Below, piece by piece: positions 16,400-26,167 of a stretch of DNA of 64,000 nucleotides. The stretch comes from Veillonellaceae bacterium. GTDB lineage: Bacteria > Bacillota > Negativicutes > Veillonellales > Dialisteraceae. Numbering within the stretch: the stretch's first letter is position 1; every line of letters begins with the position of its first letter. The stretch is taken from assembly GCA_025992895.1 (NCBI GenBank), contig DAJPGA010000001.1:2053001-2117000 (forward strand). Direction: 5' to 3'. The translations under genes and the position numbers were made by a program. The notes under the pieces are model-generated. The model worked only from the letters and a program-made list of their open reading frames with translations. It ran no database searches and was not told the origin of the DNA.

Positions 16400-16612
16400 A
16401 CAGCCTCCCGTTTTCTTGATGACCCGGAACTTCTGACAGGGAATGATTCATCCACTCTGCCGAATCATATTTATTATACAATAATTTCACTTGAAATACT
16501 TAATGAATCCTATAGAAAATCATGCACAGATCCACGCTTCTTTTCTCCAAGGAACAGAAAAGCTGTGCGGGAGAATGACGCCCGCACAGAGTTTCTTTTG
16601 GGACCGTATCCC
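16400..16612 (-). other. Intergenic: kdsA terminator and kdsD promoter
   Basis: No gene. A hairpin with arms CTGTGCGGG/CCCGCACAG at 16563-16589 is followed on the minus strand by CTTTTCTG and should terminate the kdsA transcript. A minus-strand TATAAT at 16473-16478 precedes kdsD; no strong -35 is visible. The LPS island is therefore probably two transcription units. Confidence 0.55.
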
Positions 16613-17458
16613 TTATTTTTCCGGAACGAGTTTCTCTTCCTTGTCATGTTTTACGATGTCATTGATCGCAATGAGGTCCTTCAGGAGGCCTTCAAGGGAG
16701 GACAGGTAAAGCATGTTGGAGGAATCAGAGAGACCTTCCGGCGGATTGTCATGGACTTCCATGAAGAAGCCGTCTACGCCGGATGCGGCAGCGGCTCTTG
16801 CCAGGTACGGAATGAATTCGCGCTGGCCGCTGGTGGATCCGCCCATGCCGCCAGGAAGCTGTACGCTGTGGGTGGCATCGAAAATGACCGGATAGCCGAA
16901 GCTTCTCATGATCGGGAAGGAACGCATGTCGACGACAAGGTTGTGGTAGCCGAAGGAGGCACCGCGTTCGGTGACAGCAAGGTTCGGGTTGCCTGCTTCT
17001 TCCATTTTTTCAATGACATTCTTCATGTCTTCCGGTGCCATGAACTGGCCCTTCTTCACGTTGACCGGCACGCCTGTCTTGGCTGCGCCGTAAACAAGGT
17101 CTGTCTGGCGGCAGAGGAATGCCGGGATCTGGATCATGTCCAGGACCTTGGACGCTTTCTCAAGCTGGGTGACGTCATGGACGTCGGAGAGAACCGGCAC
17201 CTGCAGTTCCTTCTTGATAGATGCGAGGATTTCAAGTCCCTTGTCGAGACCCGGTCCGCGGAAGGAATTGAAGGAGGAACGGTTTGCCTTGTCATAAGAG
17301 GCTTTGAAAATGTACTGGACGCCGAGGCGTTCACAGATCTTCTTGATTTCACGGCCGATCATCAGTGTGCGGTCATATCCTTCAATGACGCAGGGACCTG
17401 CGATCAGGAAAAGCTTGCTTCCGTCAATGGTCAGATTTCCTACTTGAATGGTTTTCAT
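16613..17458 (-). CDS. kdsA: Kdo-8-phosphate synthase KdsA
   Basis: The 281-residue TIM-barrel enzyme condenses arabinose-5-P with phosphoenolpyruvate. Family motifs: LIAGPCVIEGYD (~18-29), FKASYDKANRSS (~52), SFRGPG, VLSDVHDVTQ, IPAFLCRQTDL (~108), and FDATHSVQLPGG (~194). Cys in AGPC and PAFLC suggests a metal-dependent form is possible. Four-base overlap with kdsB. Confidence 0.95.
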   Translation of the reverse strand: MKTIQVGNLTIDGSKLFLIAGPCVIEGYDRTLMIGREIKKICERLGVQYIFKASYDKANRSSFNSFRGPGLDKGLEILASIKKELQVPVLSDVHDVTQLEKASKVLDMIQIPAFLCRQTDLVYGAAKTGVPVNVKKGQFMAPEDMKNVIEKMEEAGNPNLAVTERGASFGYHNLVVDMRSFPIMRSFGYPVIFDATHSVQLPGGMGGSTSGQREFIPYLARAAAASGVDGFFMEVHDNPPEGLSDSSNMLYLSSLEGLLKDLIAINDIVKHDKEEKLVPEK

Positions 17459-18186
17459 TGGTGGCTCCTTTCGAATAAGCGGTTTGCTTTCTTTAAGTCT
17501 TCTTCTGTATCAATGCCGATGTCTTCGGAATCGATACGGATGACTCCGATTTTGTAACCCATTTCCAGCGCGCGGAGCTGTTCTAAGGATTCTGTCTTTT
17601 CCAGAGGCGTCTGCTTCATCCCTGCATAAGCAAGAAGGAAATCCCTCCGGTACGCATAAATCCCGACATGCTTCAAAGGCGGCACGGAAAATTCATTTCT
17701 CGGATACGGGATGAGGGAGCGTGAGAAATAGAGCGCTTCCCCTTTCTGATTCACGACGACCTTCACGGCGGAAGGATCATCATACTCATCTTCCTTGAGA
17801 GGAGCAGCAGCCGTCGTCATGTCAAGGTCATCTCTTTCAGCGAGCATCTTGGCAAGGCTGTCAATAACATCAGGATCGATGAAGGGTTCATCTCCCTGCA
17901 CATTGACGACGATATCGTAATCAGGAAGCGAAGCAGCGACTTCTGCCAGGCGGTCAGTTCCGGTCGGATGATCCGGAGATGTCATCATGACGCGCCCGCC
18001 GAAGCCCTTCACTTCACTTTCTATTTTTTCATTATCCGTCGCAACGATAACGATGTCTGGCAGTTTTGCCAGGACGGCTCTTTCATACACACGGTGCACG
18101 AGCGTCTCTCCGGCAATCATGCGGAGCGGCTTGCCCGGAAGACGGGTAGAGGCGTACCGGGACGGAATAATGCATGCGATTTTCAT
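17455..18186 (-). CDS. kdsB: CMP-Kdo synthetase KdsB
   Basis: A 243-residue nucleotidyltransferase: IIPSRYASTRLPGKPL at the N-terminus, then VNVQGDEPFI (~93), YFSRSLIPYPR (~144) and HVGIYAYRR. It activates Kdo with CTP. The ATG at 18186 follows GGGAGGAA; a frame five codons longer has no such site. Overlaps the lpxK stop by four bases. Confidence 0.95.
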   Translation of the reverse strand: MKIACIIPSRYASTRLPGKPLRMIAGETLVHRVYERAVLAKLPDIVIVATDNEKIESEVKGFGGRVMMTSPDHPTGTDRLAEVAASLPDYDIVVNVQGDEPFIDPDVIDSLAKMLAERDDLDMTTAAAPLKEDEYDDPSAVKVVVNQKGEALYFSRSLIPYPRNEFSVPPLKHVGIYAYRRDFLLAYAGMKQTPLEKTESLEQLRALEMGYKIGVIRIDSEDIGIDTEEDLKKANRLFERSHQ

Positions 18187-19295
18187 AGTAGTTCCTCCCA
18201 CTGTTCTTCCAATATTTCTTCTTGATGGCCTTTGATGGTCATCTCTATTTCAAGCACATAGAAAGGCATTTTCGAATTCCTGACGCTTTCAAGGTTCATG
18301 AGCTTCACGGCATCTTTTTCCGTGACAGCGATGAGATCCGCGCCGGACTTTTCTGCCTCTTTGGTGGCTTTTCTTACATCTTCATCCGTGTAGGCGTGGT
18401 GATCGGGAAATGACATGTCACCCGTTTTTACAAGGCCGGCTTCAGAGGCAGTCTCCGCAAAGGAGGCCGGGTTTCCTATGCCGGAAACAAGGAATGCTTT
18501 CTTTCCGGAAACGGCAGAGAGCTCTCCTTCATGGATGCGCTTTCTCCACGTTTCATACGGCACGATTTTGGACGGGCTGTGCGCCGCCTCAAGGATGGGA
18601 GTGGTCCTGCCGTAATGGCGGAGCACTCTTTTGATTTTCAGTTTTTCTTCATCGCCTGCCTTGTCGCTCTTCGTCAGAAGGAAAAGCGATGCCCTTCCCA
18701 GCGCTGTCAAAGGTTCCCGGAGGAGGCCTCTTGGAAGCGCATGGAAGTAGCCGAATGGATTCATGCAATCGATAAGGACGATGTCGCGGTCGCGGTCAAG
18801 GCCCCAGTACTGGAAGCCGTCGTCAAGAAGAAGGACGTCGGCGCCAAGGGCCACAGCCTTTTTCGCGGACACCTTCCTGTCTTTTCCGACAAGGACGGGA
18901 ACCGTCGGAAGGCGGAGTGCCATCATGTACGGCTCATCCCCTGCTTCCTTCTGGCTGACGAGAATGGACTTTCCGTCAGATACGACGCCGCCCTTTTTCT
19001 CAAGCCCGCTCTTGTAGCCGCGGCTGATGATGGCAGGCTTCTTTCCTTCCTTGAGAAGGAGCTCGGCAATCATCAGAATGCAGGGCGTCTTTCCCGTACC
19101 GCCGGCCGTAACATTGCCGACACTGATGACGGGGATCCCTGCCTCGGCCGCATTGGCCGTTTCTCTGGCGCGCCTTTTCCTGACGCCCCTTAAGTACAGC
19201 TTTTCAAGAAGTGAAAGAAAGCCGGCAAATGCCGCATCAAATCCCTTCGGATTTCTTTCTTTCATGAGATTCGTTACATAGGTCTCAAGACTCAT
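18183..19295 (-). CDS. lpxK: Tetraacyldisaccharide 4'-kinase LpxK
   Basis: The 370-residue kinase has an N-terminal amphipathic region and a P-loop SVGNVTAGGTGKTPC (~45-60). SRGYKSG, VLLLDDGFQYWGLDRD (~147) and LPRGLLREPL follow, all LpxK hallmarks. It phosphorylates the lipid A disaccharide at 4'. The ATG at 19295 after GGGAGGACGGC is preferred over an upstream ATG that lies deeper inside waaA. Confidence 0.93.
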   Translation of the reverse strand: MSLETYVTNLMKERNPKGFDAAFAGFLSLLEKLYLRGVRKRRARETANAAEAGIPVISVGNVTAGGTGKTPCILMIAELLLKEGKKPAIISRGYKSGLEKKGGVVSDGKSILVSQKEAGDEPYMMALRLPTVPVLVGKDRKVSAKKAVALGADVLLLDDGFQYWGLDRDRDIVLIDCMNPFGYFHALPRGLLREPLTALGRASLFLLTKSDKAGDEEKLKIKRVLRHYGRTTPILEAAHSPSKIVPYETWRKRIHEGELSAVSGKKAFLVSGIGNPASFAETASEAGLVKTGDMSFPDHHAYTDEDVRKATKEAEKSGADLIAVTEKDAVKLMNLESVRNSKMPFYVLEIEMTIKGHQEEILEEQWEELL

Positions 19296-20613
19296 GCCGT
19301 CCTCCCAGCTTAACGCCGGATGATTCAATCAGTTCAGCGAAGGCTTTGATATTCCTGTCCGTCGCTCCCTGGTTTTCGCTGACGACTTCAAGAGCCGCCT
19401 CGCCCATTTTCTTGATTGTTTCAGGATGATCAAGGAGATCAAACATGATCTTCTCAAATTCAGCCTCATTATGCGCCATCAGGCACACGCCGCGGCTGGA
19501 GAGAAGCTCGAAGATTTCCTGGAAATTGAACATGTTCGGTCCGACGACGACGGGCTTGCCGTGCGCTGCCGGTTCAAGGATATTGTGGCCGCCGACCTTG
19601 ACGAAGCTTCCGCCGACGAAAACGACGTCAGCCAGGCTGTAGAGGCGTCCGAGTTCCCCGATCGTATCGAGGATCACGATCTGCGGGCTTGTGCCGTCGT
19701 CCTCATCCGTTCCCATCTTGGAACGGCGAAGGACCGTATAGCCCTGATGCTTGATCATGAAACGGACGGAAGGCGCCCTTGTGATTTCACGGACAGCAAG
19801 GAGGAGCCTTGCATCCGGGTACTTCTTCAAAATCTTTCCAAAGAGCTTGACGACGATTTCTTCCTCGCCACCATGCGTGCTGCCGGCAACGATGATCGGT
19901 CCCTTTCCGTCGAAGCGGAATTCCTTGCGGAGCGCTGCTCTTTCTTCTTCGGAGACCGTCGCATACGTCTGGTCATACTTCGTATTTCCTGTAATCGTCA
20001 CGCGTTCAGGAATGGCGCCCATGGAAATGATGCGCTCCCTGTCGATGGCAGACTGCATGCAGAAACGCTGGATCTGGAAAAGCATCCTTGTCGTGAAGCG
20101 TTTAATCAGTGCATATTTTCCCATCGAGCGTCCGCTGATGCGGCCGTTCATCATCATGACCGGGATTTTCTTTCTCCACGCCAGGCGGAGGAAATTCGGC
20201 CAGAGTTCTGTCTCGATGAGGATGATGGCCTTGGGATCGACGATATTGACGATGCGTTCAGTAATGACCGGAAGGTCGAAGGGGAAGAAGATATGCCCGT
20301 CCGCCTCAGGAATGATCCTGCGGGCCATACGGTGGCCTGTTGCCGTGACGACGGAGACGACGACCATCTCATCGGGATATTTCTTCTTCAGTTCCCGGAC
20401 GATCGGGCTGGCTGCGACCACTTCGCCCACGGATGCGGCATGCACCCAGATGGCGTTATGGTACGCGATCCGCTGGAGGGTCGGGGTCGGCATGATGCCG
20501 GCACTCTGCTTCAGGCGGTCATAGAACCCCTCTTCAAAGACGAGGCGGTAAATCAGGATCGGAATCTGCAGAATCCAGTAAGCCACAAGGCATATGTTGT
20601 AAAACCAGTACAA
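19285..20613 (-). CDS. waaA: Kdo transferase WaaA (KdtA)
   Basis: A 442-residue GT-B glycosyltransferase with an N-terminal membrane helix (~1-20). It carries AASVGEVVAASPIVREL (~60), VSVVTATGHRMA, FFPFDLP, ILIETELWPNFLR (~130), then VIVAGSTHGGEEE (~243) and GGHNILEPAAHGKPVVVGPN (~355). It transfers Kdo from CMP-Kdo to lipid IVA. Its stop is one base from the msbA stop-side boundary, and its 3' end overlaps lpxK. Confidence 0.95.
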   Translation of the reverse strand: MYWFYNICLVAYWILQIPILIYRLVFEEGFYDRLKQSAGIMPTPTLQRIAYHNAIWVHAASVGEVVAASPIVRELKKKYPDEMVVVSVVTATGHRMARRIIPEADGHIFFPFDLPVITERIVNIVDPKAIILIETELWPNFLRLAWRKKIPVMMMNGRISGRSMGKYALIKRFTTRMLFQIQRFCMQSAIDRERIISMGAIPERVTITGNTKYDQTYATVSEEERAALRKEFRFDGKGPIIVAGSTHGGEEEIVVKLFGKILKKYPDARLLLAVREITRAPSVRFMIKHQGYTVLRRSKMGTDEDDGTSPQIVILDTIGELGRLYSLADVVFVGGSFVKVGGHNILEPAAHGKPVVVGPNMFNFQEIFELLSSRGVCLMAHNEAEFEKIMFDLLDHPETIKKMGEAALEVVSENQGATDRNIKAFAELIESSGVKLGGRHES

Positions 20614-22407
20614 TTATTCTTCTCCTTCGCTTTCAGCTTCTTTTTCAATCTGCTCGGCTTCCGCCACTTTCGCAGACATGGTATACAGTTCATAATACAG
20701 CCCGCCCTTGGCCATCAGTTCATCATGCGTGCCCTTTTCGGCGATGACACCGTCATGGAGAACCAGGATCTGGTCCGCATTCTTGATGGTGGAGAGCCTG
20801 TGCGCGATAACGAAGGATGTTCTTCCTACCATCAGTTTATCGAGCGCATCCTGCACGATCTTCTCGCTTTCTGTATCGAGAGCGGATGTCGCTTCATCGA
20901 GGATGAGGATCTTCGGGTCTTTCAGGATGGCGCGCGCAATGGCGATTCGCTGGCGCTGGCCGCCGGAGAGGACGAGGCCTCTGTCGCCGACCTTCGTTTC
21001 GATGCCGCGCGGCAGTCCTTTGATGAATTTCTCAGCATTAGCAGCTCTGACCGCAGCCCATACGTCTTCATCCGATGCATCGAGGCGTCCGTAGAGGACG
21101 TTGTCCTTGATCGTCGTATTGAAAAGAAGCGTATCCTGCGGCACAAGGCCGATATTGTCGCGAAGGGAACCGACGGTCACATCACGGATATCGACGCCGT
21201 CGATCAGGATGGCGCCGCCTGTTACGTCGTAGAAACGGGGAAGAAGGTTTGCAATCGTCGTCTTGCCGGCGCCCGAGGGGCCTACGACAGCAATTGTCTG
21301 TCCTGGTTCAGCGACGAAATTAAGATCCGTCAGAACCGGATTGTCTTTCTCATAAGCAAACTGCACGTGGCGTGCTTCGACGCGGCCTTCGGTCACGACG
21401 AGCGGCTTTGCGCCAGGGCGGTCCTGCACTTCCGGCTTTTCGTCAAGGATGGCAAAGACACGGTCAGCAGCTGCCAGGGATTTCTGGATGTTGCCGAAGC
21501 TTTCTGCCAGTCTTCTTGTCGGGTTGGCCAGATTGATGGCATAAATCAGGAATGCAATCAGTTCGCCGGTGGTCATGACGCCGTCGATGACGGAGACGCC
21601 GCCGTACCAGATGATGGCGCAGACTGCAATCGCAGAAAGGAATTCAACGAGCGGTGTCATCTGGCTCTGCTGGCGGATTGCACGGACAGTCGCCTTGAAG
21701 CTGCTCTTGTTGATTTCGCGGAAACGGCCTTCTTCAAAGTCGCCGCGGTTGAAGCTTCTTACGATACGTACGCCCTGGATTGTTTCCTGCAGCATGCTCG
21801 TCACGTCAGCCAGTCTTTCCTGTACGGAACGGCCGCTCGTGTGGAGCTTGGAGCCGAAGAACTTGATGGTGAGGGATACGAGCGGAACGATGACAAGGCA
21901 GAGGATCGTCAGTTTCCACTGGAGGTAAATCATGGAGGCAAAGGACCCGATGAAGATGGCACCTTCCTGCACCATCTGGATGAAGTTATCGACGATGGCT
22001 GTCTGGAGAGCGGAAATATCATTCGTCAGATTACTCATGATATCGCCCGTCCTTCTGCGGTCGTAGTAAGCGATCGACAGCTTCTGCAGGTGATGGTACA
22101 GAGCGTTTCTGAGGTCCATGATGACGGCCTGCCCGATATACCCCATGAGGTAGCGGTGGCCGAATGTCGTCAGGGCGCGGATGAAGAATGTGCCCATGAT
22201 GGCGACGATAATGATGTAAAGCATCCGGAGGTCCTTGCTTTCGAGCACCTTATCGATGACATCCTTGATGATCCACGGGACCACAAGGTTCGACAGGGAT
22301 ACTATGATCATGAAGACCACGGATACGAGAAGCAGCTTCCAGTAAGGCCAGAGATAAGTCAGAAGCCTCTTGTAGCTGTTCAGTTTGCTTTTCTTGGTAT
22401 TATTCAT
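20614..22407 (-). CDS. msbA: Lipid A flippase MsbA (ABC transporter)
   Basis: A 597-residue half-transporter. Six membrane helices span ~15-310, then an ATPase with Walker A VGPSGAGKTTIANL (~380), signature VLSGGQRQRIAIARAIL (~482), Walker B ILILDEATSALD and VIAHRLSTI. The ATG at 22407 overlaps the lpxB stop (ATGA). A 45-codon longer frame inside lpxB is rejected. Location between lpxB and waaA supports MsbA over a drug exporter. It flips lipid A-core to the outer leaflet of the inner membrane. Confidence 0.93.
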   Translation of the reverse strand: MNNTKKSKLNSYKRLLTYLWPYWKLLLVSVVFMIIVSLSNLVVPWIIKDVIDKVLESKDLRMLYIIIVAIMGTFFIRALTTFGHRYLMGYIGQAVIMDLRNALYHHLQKLSIAYYDRRRTGDIMSNLTNDISALQTAIVDNFIQMVQEGAIFIGSFASMIYLQWKLTILCLVIVPLVSLTIKFFGSKLHTSGRSVQERLADVTSMLQETIQGVRIVRSFNRGDFEEGRFREINKSSFKATVRAIRQQSQMTPLVEFLSAIAVCAIIWYGGVSVIDGVMTTGELIAFLIYAINLANPTRRLAESFGNIQKSLAAADRVFAILDEKPEVQDRPGAKPLVVTEGRVEARHVQFAYEKDNPVLTDLNFVAEPGQTIAVVGPSGAGKTTIANLLPRFYDVTGGAILIDGVDIRDVTVGSLRDNIGLVPQDTLLFNTTIKDNVLYGRLDASDEDVWAAVRAANAEKFIKGLPRGIETKVGDRGLVLSGGQRQRIAIARAILKDPKILILDEATSALDTESEKIVQDALDKLMVGRTSFVIAHRLSTIKNADQILVLHDGVIAEKGTHDELMAKGGLYYELYTMSAKVAEAEQIEKEAESEGEE

Positions 22408-23546
22408 GTAATTTCCTGATCTCCTGCTGTTTTTAATACGAGACTGGCCACGTTCCTGACGGCGCCGCCATTGCCGAGCGCTTTCCTTACATCGCGCAGC
22501 TCTTCTACATTCGCTTCCCTGGCCGCGGGATTCAGGAGCCACGGAAGGACCAGGGAGGAAATATGATCCGGCGTCACCTCATCCTGCAGAAGCTCGGGCG
22601 TCACTTCCCGCTGCAGGAGAAGATTCGGAAGGCCCGCATACTTCACATGGACCAGGTGCTTGGCCAGGAACCAGGTAAATGGAGCGAGGCGGTATACAAG
22701 AACCGTCGGAAGCTCCATCAGGGCTGTCTCAAGCGTTGCCGTCCCGGAGGAAGCAATGCATGCATCGCACATGCCCATGAGGTCATAGCGCGCGCCTTCA
22801 GTGATTTCAATGTCAATTCCGGGATTATGCCCGATGATCGAATGAAGAAGGCTTAAGGAAATCGTGCTTGCGCGGGGAATGAAGAACTGGCTCGGCGCCT
22901 TCTTATTGATTTCCCTTGCCGCATCAAGCATCGTGGAGAGAAGTCCCCTGACCTCGTTGCCGCGGCTTCCCGGCATAAGAAGGATGTGCTTCTTGTCAGG
23001 ATCGGCGCGGAAATACTCCAGCGCTTTTTCCCTTGGCATCGTCGGCTTCACTGTATCCGCCAAAGGATGGCCTACGAAGGTGACATTCGCGCCGGCTTCC
23101 TTGTATGCTTTGGCTTCGAACGGGAAAATGGATGCGACAGCTGCCACATCGCGGACGATTTTCTTCGCCCTTCCCTTGTTCCATGCCCAGATTGTCGGAG
23201 CAATATAGTAAATGACAGGGATCCCGAGCTCCTTGGCCACATGGGCCAGGCGCATATTGAATCCCGGATAATCGATGCAGACAAGCGCATCCGGCTTCTC
23301 ATCGATCATGGCCTGCTTCAATGTGTCGCGCAGGCGGAAAAAGAAGGGAATGTGCTTGATGACTTCCACCACGCCGATGATTCCCAGATTGTTAATGTCA
23401 TAAATGATCCGTACGCCGCTCTTTTGCATATCGCTGCCGCCCATGCCGAAAAGTTCAATATCCGGCCTGAGTTTCTTGAGCTCGGCCGCAAGAGCGCCGC
23501 CGTGCAGATCGCCGGAAGCTTCCCCGGCTGACATCATGATTTTCAT
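22404..23546 (-). CDS. lpxB: Lipid-A-disaccharide synthase LpxB
   Basis: The 380-residue GT-B enzyme begins MKIMMSAGEASGDLHGG, has DLFGMGGSDM-like ELFGMGGSDM (~36-45), VCIDYPGFNMRLA (~90), YYIAPTIWAWNKGRA (~115), FVGHPLAD and LLMPGSRGNEV, all characteristic. It condenses UDP-2,3-diacylglucosamine with lipid X. Overlaps lpxI by four bases. Confidence 0.96.
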   Translation of the reverse strand: MKIMMSAGEASGDLHGGALAAELKKLRPDIELFGMGGSDMQKSGVRIIYDINNLGIIGVVEVIKHIPFFFRLRDTLKQAMIDEKPDALVCIDYPGFNMRLAHVAKELGIPVIYYIAPTIWAWNKGRAKKIVRDVAAVASIFPFEAKAYKEAGANVTFVGHPLADTVKPTMPREKALEYFRADPDKKHILLMPGSRGNEVRGLLSTMLDAAREINKKAPSQFFIPRASTISLSLLHSIIGHNPGIDIEITEGARYDLMGMCDACIASSGTATLETALMELPTVLVYRLAPFTWFLAKHLVHVKYAGLPNLLLQREVTPELLQDEVTPDHISSLVLPWLLNPAAREANVEELRDVRKALGNGGAVRNVASLVLKTAGDQEIT

Positions 23547-24367
23547 AAGCTGTCCTGTTCTGCCGCAAGAATGACGATGCCTTTGTTATTGGCTTCCTTG
23601 AGCACTTCATCCTTCTCGGCGAATAGCGTGTGATACGCTTCGATGGCTAGTACTGCGCAGCCGCTCTCCTCCATCGAACGGAGCGTCTGAAGACCGATGG
23701 CCGGCATATCGAAACGGGTATCCTGATTCGGTTTGGCCGTCTTGACGACGACAGCACCGCCCCTGGCAAGCGCCCCGCCTCTCTTGATGCAGGCATCGGT
23801 TCCCTCGATGGCCTCGACAGCCATGACGGCGCAGTTCTTGACGACGACCGTCTGTCCCAGATCCATGGCGCCGATAGCCTTGGCTGCCTTGAATCCGAAA
23901 GCGACGTCCGCCATCTGCTCTTCCGTCGGTTTCTTCTTTGTGAAAACCTGCGGGCCGGGCATTAAGGGCTTCAGATACTTTGTCTGGTCAAGAACGGAAA
24001 TCCCGTCCTTGGCAAGCTCTTCCACGATGGCCAGCGTGATCGTATCGTCCTTGAAATTGGCCTTTCTTAAACGGTTCAGCACCTTGATGGCGCGAAGATC
24101 GGGAAGGACATGATCCTTGTAGAGCCATTCCTTCGTCACTTTGCCGATCATGGTGACTTCCTTGACATTTTCTTTCACAAGCGTCTTGATGATTTTATTC
24201 AGTTTGAAGGCGCTGATGTCGTAATAGACATTGGCAATTTCCTTCAGCCGCGGATCTATCCCGGGGATGACCGCGACGCAAACGACTTCATAGCCCTGCG
24301 AACGGACAGCTTCTGCGAACTCGACGGGAAGTGTTCCGACGCCGGCCAAGAGACCGATCTTTTCCAT
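23543..24367 (-). CDS. lpxI: UDP-2,3-diacylglucosamine pyrophosphatase LpxI
   Basis: A 274-residue LpxI (DUF1009) protein: KIGLLAGVGTLPVEFAEAVR at the start, then EVTMIGKVTKEWLY, a central helical region, and C-terminal QTVVVKNCAVMAVEAIEGTD and VVVKTAKPNQDTRFDMPAIG. It hydrolyses UDP-DAG-GlcN to lipid X and replaces LpxH. It is the first gene of the block. A minus-strand TATAAT with TG extension (24475-24480) lies ~110 bases upstream and may be its promoter. Confidence 0.93.
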   Translation of the reverse strand: MEKIGLLAGVGTLPVEFAEAVRSQGYEVVCVAVIPGIDPRLKEIANVYYDISAFKLNKIIKTLVKENVKEVTMIGKVTKEWLYKDHVLPDLRAIKVLNRLRKANFKDDTITLAIVEELAKDGISVLDQTKYLKPLMPGPQVFTKKKPTEEQMADVAFGFKAAKAIGAMDLGQTVVVKNCAVMAVEAIEGTDACIKRGGALARGGAVVVKTAKPNQDTRFDMPAIGLQTLRSMEESGCAVLAIEAYHTLFAEKDEVLKEANNKGIVILAAEQDSL

Positions 24368-24522
24368 AATATCCTCCGGTAAATTACAGTTCTTTTTATT
24401 CTACCATTTTTTGCAATTTTTAGCATTAAACGCGTTGAGATTTCCGGAAAGATTCCGAAAAAGCCGTACGATAGATTATACCATTTTTAAAAAGAAAATG
24501 CCGGCATCAATTCCAACAAAAA

Positions 24523-24563
24523 AGACTGCGGAGAAATGATCATGCATTTCTCGCAGTCTCTTT
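24523..24563. terminator. Intrinsic terminator after first sstT
   Basis: AGACTGCG..GAGAAATG pairs with CATTTCTC..GCAGTCT. A-rich and T-rich flanks lie on both sides. Member of the conserved hairpin family listed in the findings. Confidence 0.7.
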
Positions 24564-24569
24564 CAAAAA

Positions 24570-25832
24570 TCAATCTTCATCATGCTTTGGAACGAGGTCT
24601 TCCTTGCGGAGGATGCCTTCCTTCCTGCGTTCTGCAAATTCAGCCGTAGCGGTGAATAGAACGTCGGAAGAACTGTTGAGTGCTGTTTCGCAGGCATCTT
24701 CCAGTACGGAAATGATGAAGCCTACGCCGACGACCTGCATCGAGATATCATTGCCAATACCAAACGATGCACAGGCAACCGGAATCAGAAGGAGCGAGCC
24801 CCCTGCTACGCCGGATGTACCGCATGCGCCGATTGTGGAGACAATGCAGAGCAGGAACGCAGTCGGAAGGTCGATGGCAATTCCCAGTGTGTGGGCAGCT
24901 GCCAGGGACAGGACGGAAATCGTGATGGATGCGCCTGCCATGTTGATGGTAGCGCCGAGCGGAATGGAAATCGTGAAAAGATCCGGGTTGAGGCCGAGAC
25001 GGCGGCACAGGGACAGGTTGACCGGAATGTTGGCCGCAGAGGATCTTGTGAAGAAGGCATACACGCCGCTTTCACGAAGTGTGGAAAGAACGAGCGGATA
25101 CGGATTCATATGAATACGGGAGAAAACAATAGCCGGGTTCATGACAAGAGCAACAAGGAAGTAAGAAGCAACCAGTACGGCAAGGAGCTGTACATAGCCA
25201 AGGAGAGCTCCGATGCCGGCAGTTCCTACGGAATCAGCAACAAGGCCCATGATGCCGAAGGGAGCGCAGTGGATGACCCAGGTGACCACTTTCGTAATCG
25301 CTTCGGAAATATCATTGAGGCATGTCTTTGTCGTGCCGCTTGCGCAGCTCTTCATTGCGATGCCGAAGATGATGGCCCATGCCAGAATCCCGATGTAGTT
25401 CGCATTCATGAGGGCAGCGACCGGGTTATCGACGACAGAAAGGATCAGGTTGTGAAGGACCTGGACAATGCCGCTTGGCGGAGCCAGCTTTGTTTCAGGA
25501 GCCACCTGCAGAACCAGAGAAGTCGGGAAAAGGAAGGACATCCCGACACCAACAAGAGAAGCACAGAATGTGCTGACTGCGTAAAGAGCGATGATCGGCT
25601 TCATGCTGCCTTCTGCATTTTCCTTGCGCTGAGCCATGGCGTTCATGACAAGGAAGAAAACGAGGACAGGCGCGATGCCCTTTAACGCTTTGACGAAGAG
25701 ATCGCCCAAAATGGATACGGCCGGAATGGCTCCCGGCGCAAAGATGGCGATGAGAACGCCAATGATAAGACCGACGGCGATCTGCTTGATGAGTGCCACT
25801 CTTGAAAGAGTGCTCTGAATTCTGCTAAACAA
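24570..25832 (-). CDS. sstT: Sodium:serine/threonine symporter SstT, copy 1
   Basis: A 420-residue DAACS-family symporter with about eight membrane helices. Signatures include [20 protein letters not shown] (~50), [20 protein letters not shown] (~262), [19 protein letters not shown] (~292) and [19 protein letters not shown] (~345). It imports serine and threonine with sodium. The neighbouring gene is a close paralog of identical length. It has its own promoter. Confidence 0.92.
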   Translation of the reverse strand: MFSRIQSTLSRVALIKQIAVGLIIGVLIAIFAPGAIPAVSILGDLFVKALKGIAPVLVFFLVMNAMAQRKENAEGSMKPIIALYAVSTFCASLVGVGMSFLFPTSLVLQVAPETKLAPPSGIVQVLHNLILSVVDNPVAALMNANYIGILAWAIIFGIAMKSCASGTTKTCLNDISEAITKVVTWVIHCAPFGIMGLVADSVGTAGIGALLGYVQLLAVLVASYFLVALVMNPAIVFSRIHMNPYPLVLSTLRESGVYAFFTRSSAANIPVNLSLCRRLGLNPDLFTISIPLGATINMAGASITISVLSLAAAHTLGIAIDLPTAFLLCIVSTIGACGTSGVAGGSLLLIPVACASFGIGNDISMQVVGVGFIISVLEDACETALNSSSDVLFTATAEFAERRKEGILRKEDLVPKHDED

Positions 25833-25896
25833 TTGTAATTCCTCCCATTTGATAAAAAAGTAATAAATGATTTCCTTTTACTCATTTATTTTCATT

Positions 25897-25926
25897 AGTA
25901 TACACTCAGTGCATGCAATGATGCAA
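25897..25926 (-). promoter_or_regulatory. Promoter of sstT copy 1
   Basis: Minus-strand TTGCAT (25921-25926), 18-base spacer, TATACT (25897-25902). The layout matches the promoter of the second copy. Confidence 0.6.
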
Positions 25927-25932
25927 GCTTTT

Positions 25933-26160
25933 TATACTAAAATGCAAATTCGGAAACACTTAAACACCTTTCTATCTGTTTCAGGCTCTCTCATCTTCTC
26001 AGTTGACAAATAATCCCAGTATCTGCCGTCAGCATCCCCTTCCTTTCCCATGCTCCCTTTTGTATCAAGAAGCGTACATTTATTGCTAAAACAAGGAGTC
26101 ATTTTTGCAATAAAAAAGACTGTGGCAAAATGCTTGTACATTTTGTCACAGCCTTCTCTT
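25933..26160. other. Intergenic between sstT copies, with terminator
   Basis: No convincing gene. A 69-codon frame here lacks a ribosome-binding site. At 26117-26153 a hairpin (GACTGTG..CAAAATG with CATTTTG..CACAG) with A/T-rich flanks terminates the second sstT. Confidence 0.55.
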
Positions 26161-26167
26161 TTAAATT

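Noticed and set aside
19426..22419. A 997-codon plus-strand open frame
   Set aside because: It is antisense to waaA and msbA, which match known families over their full length; a by-product of codon bias in GC-rich genes.
25932..26141. A 69-codon frame between the sstT copies
   Set aside because: No ribosome-binding site, no family, and it overlaps the terminator and promoter elements.
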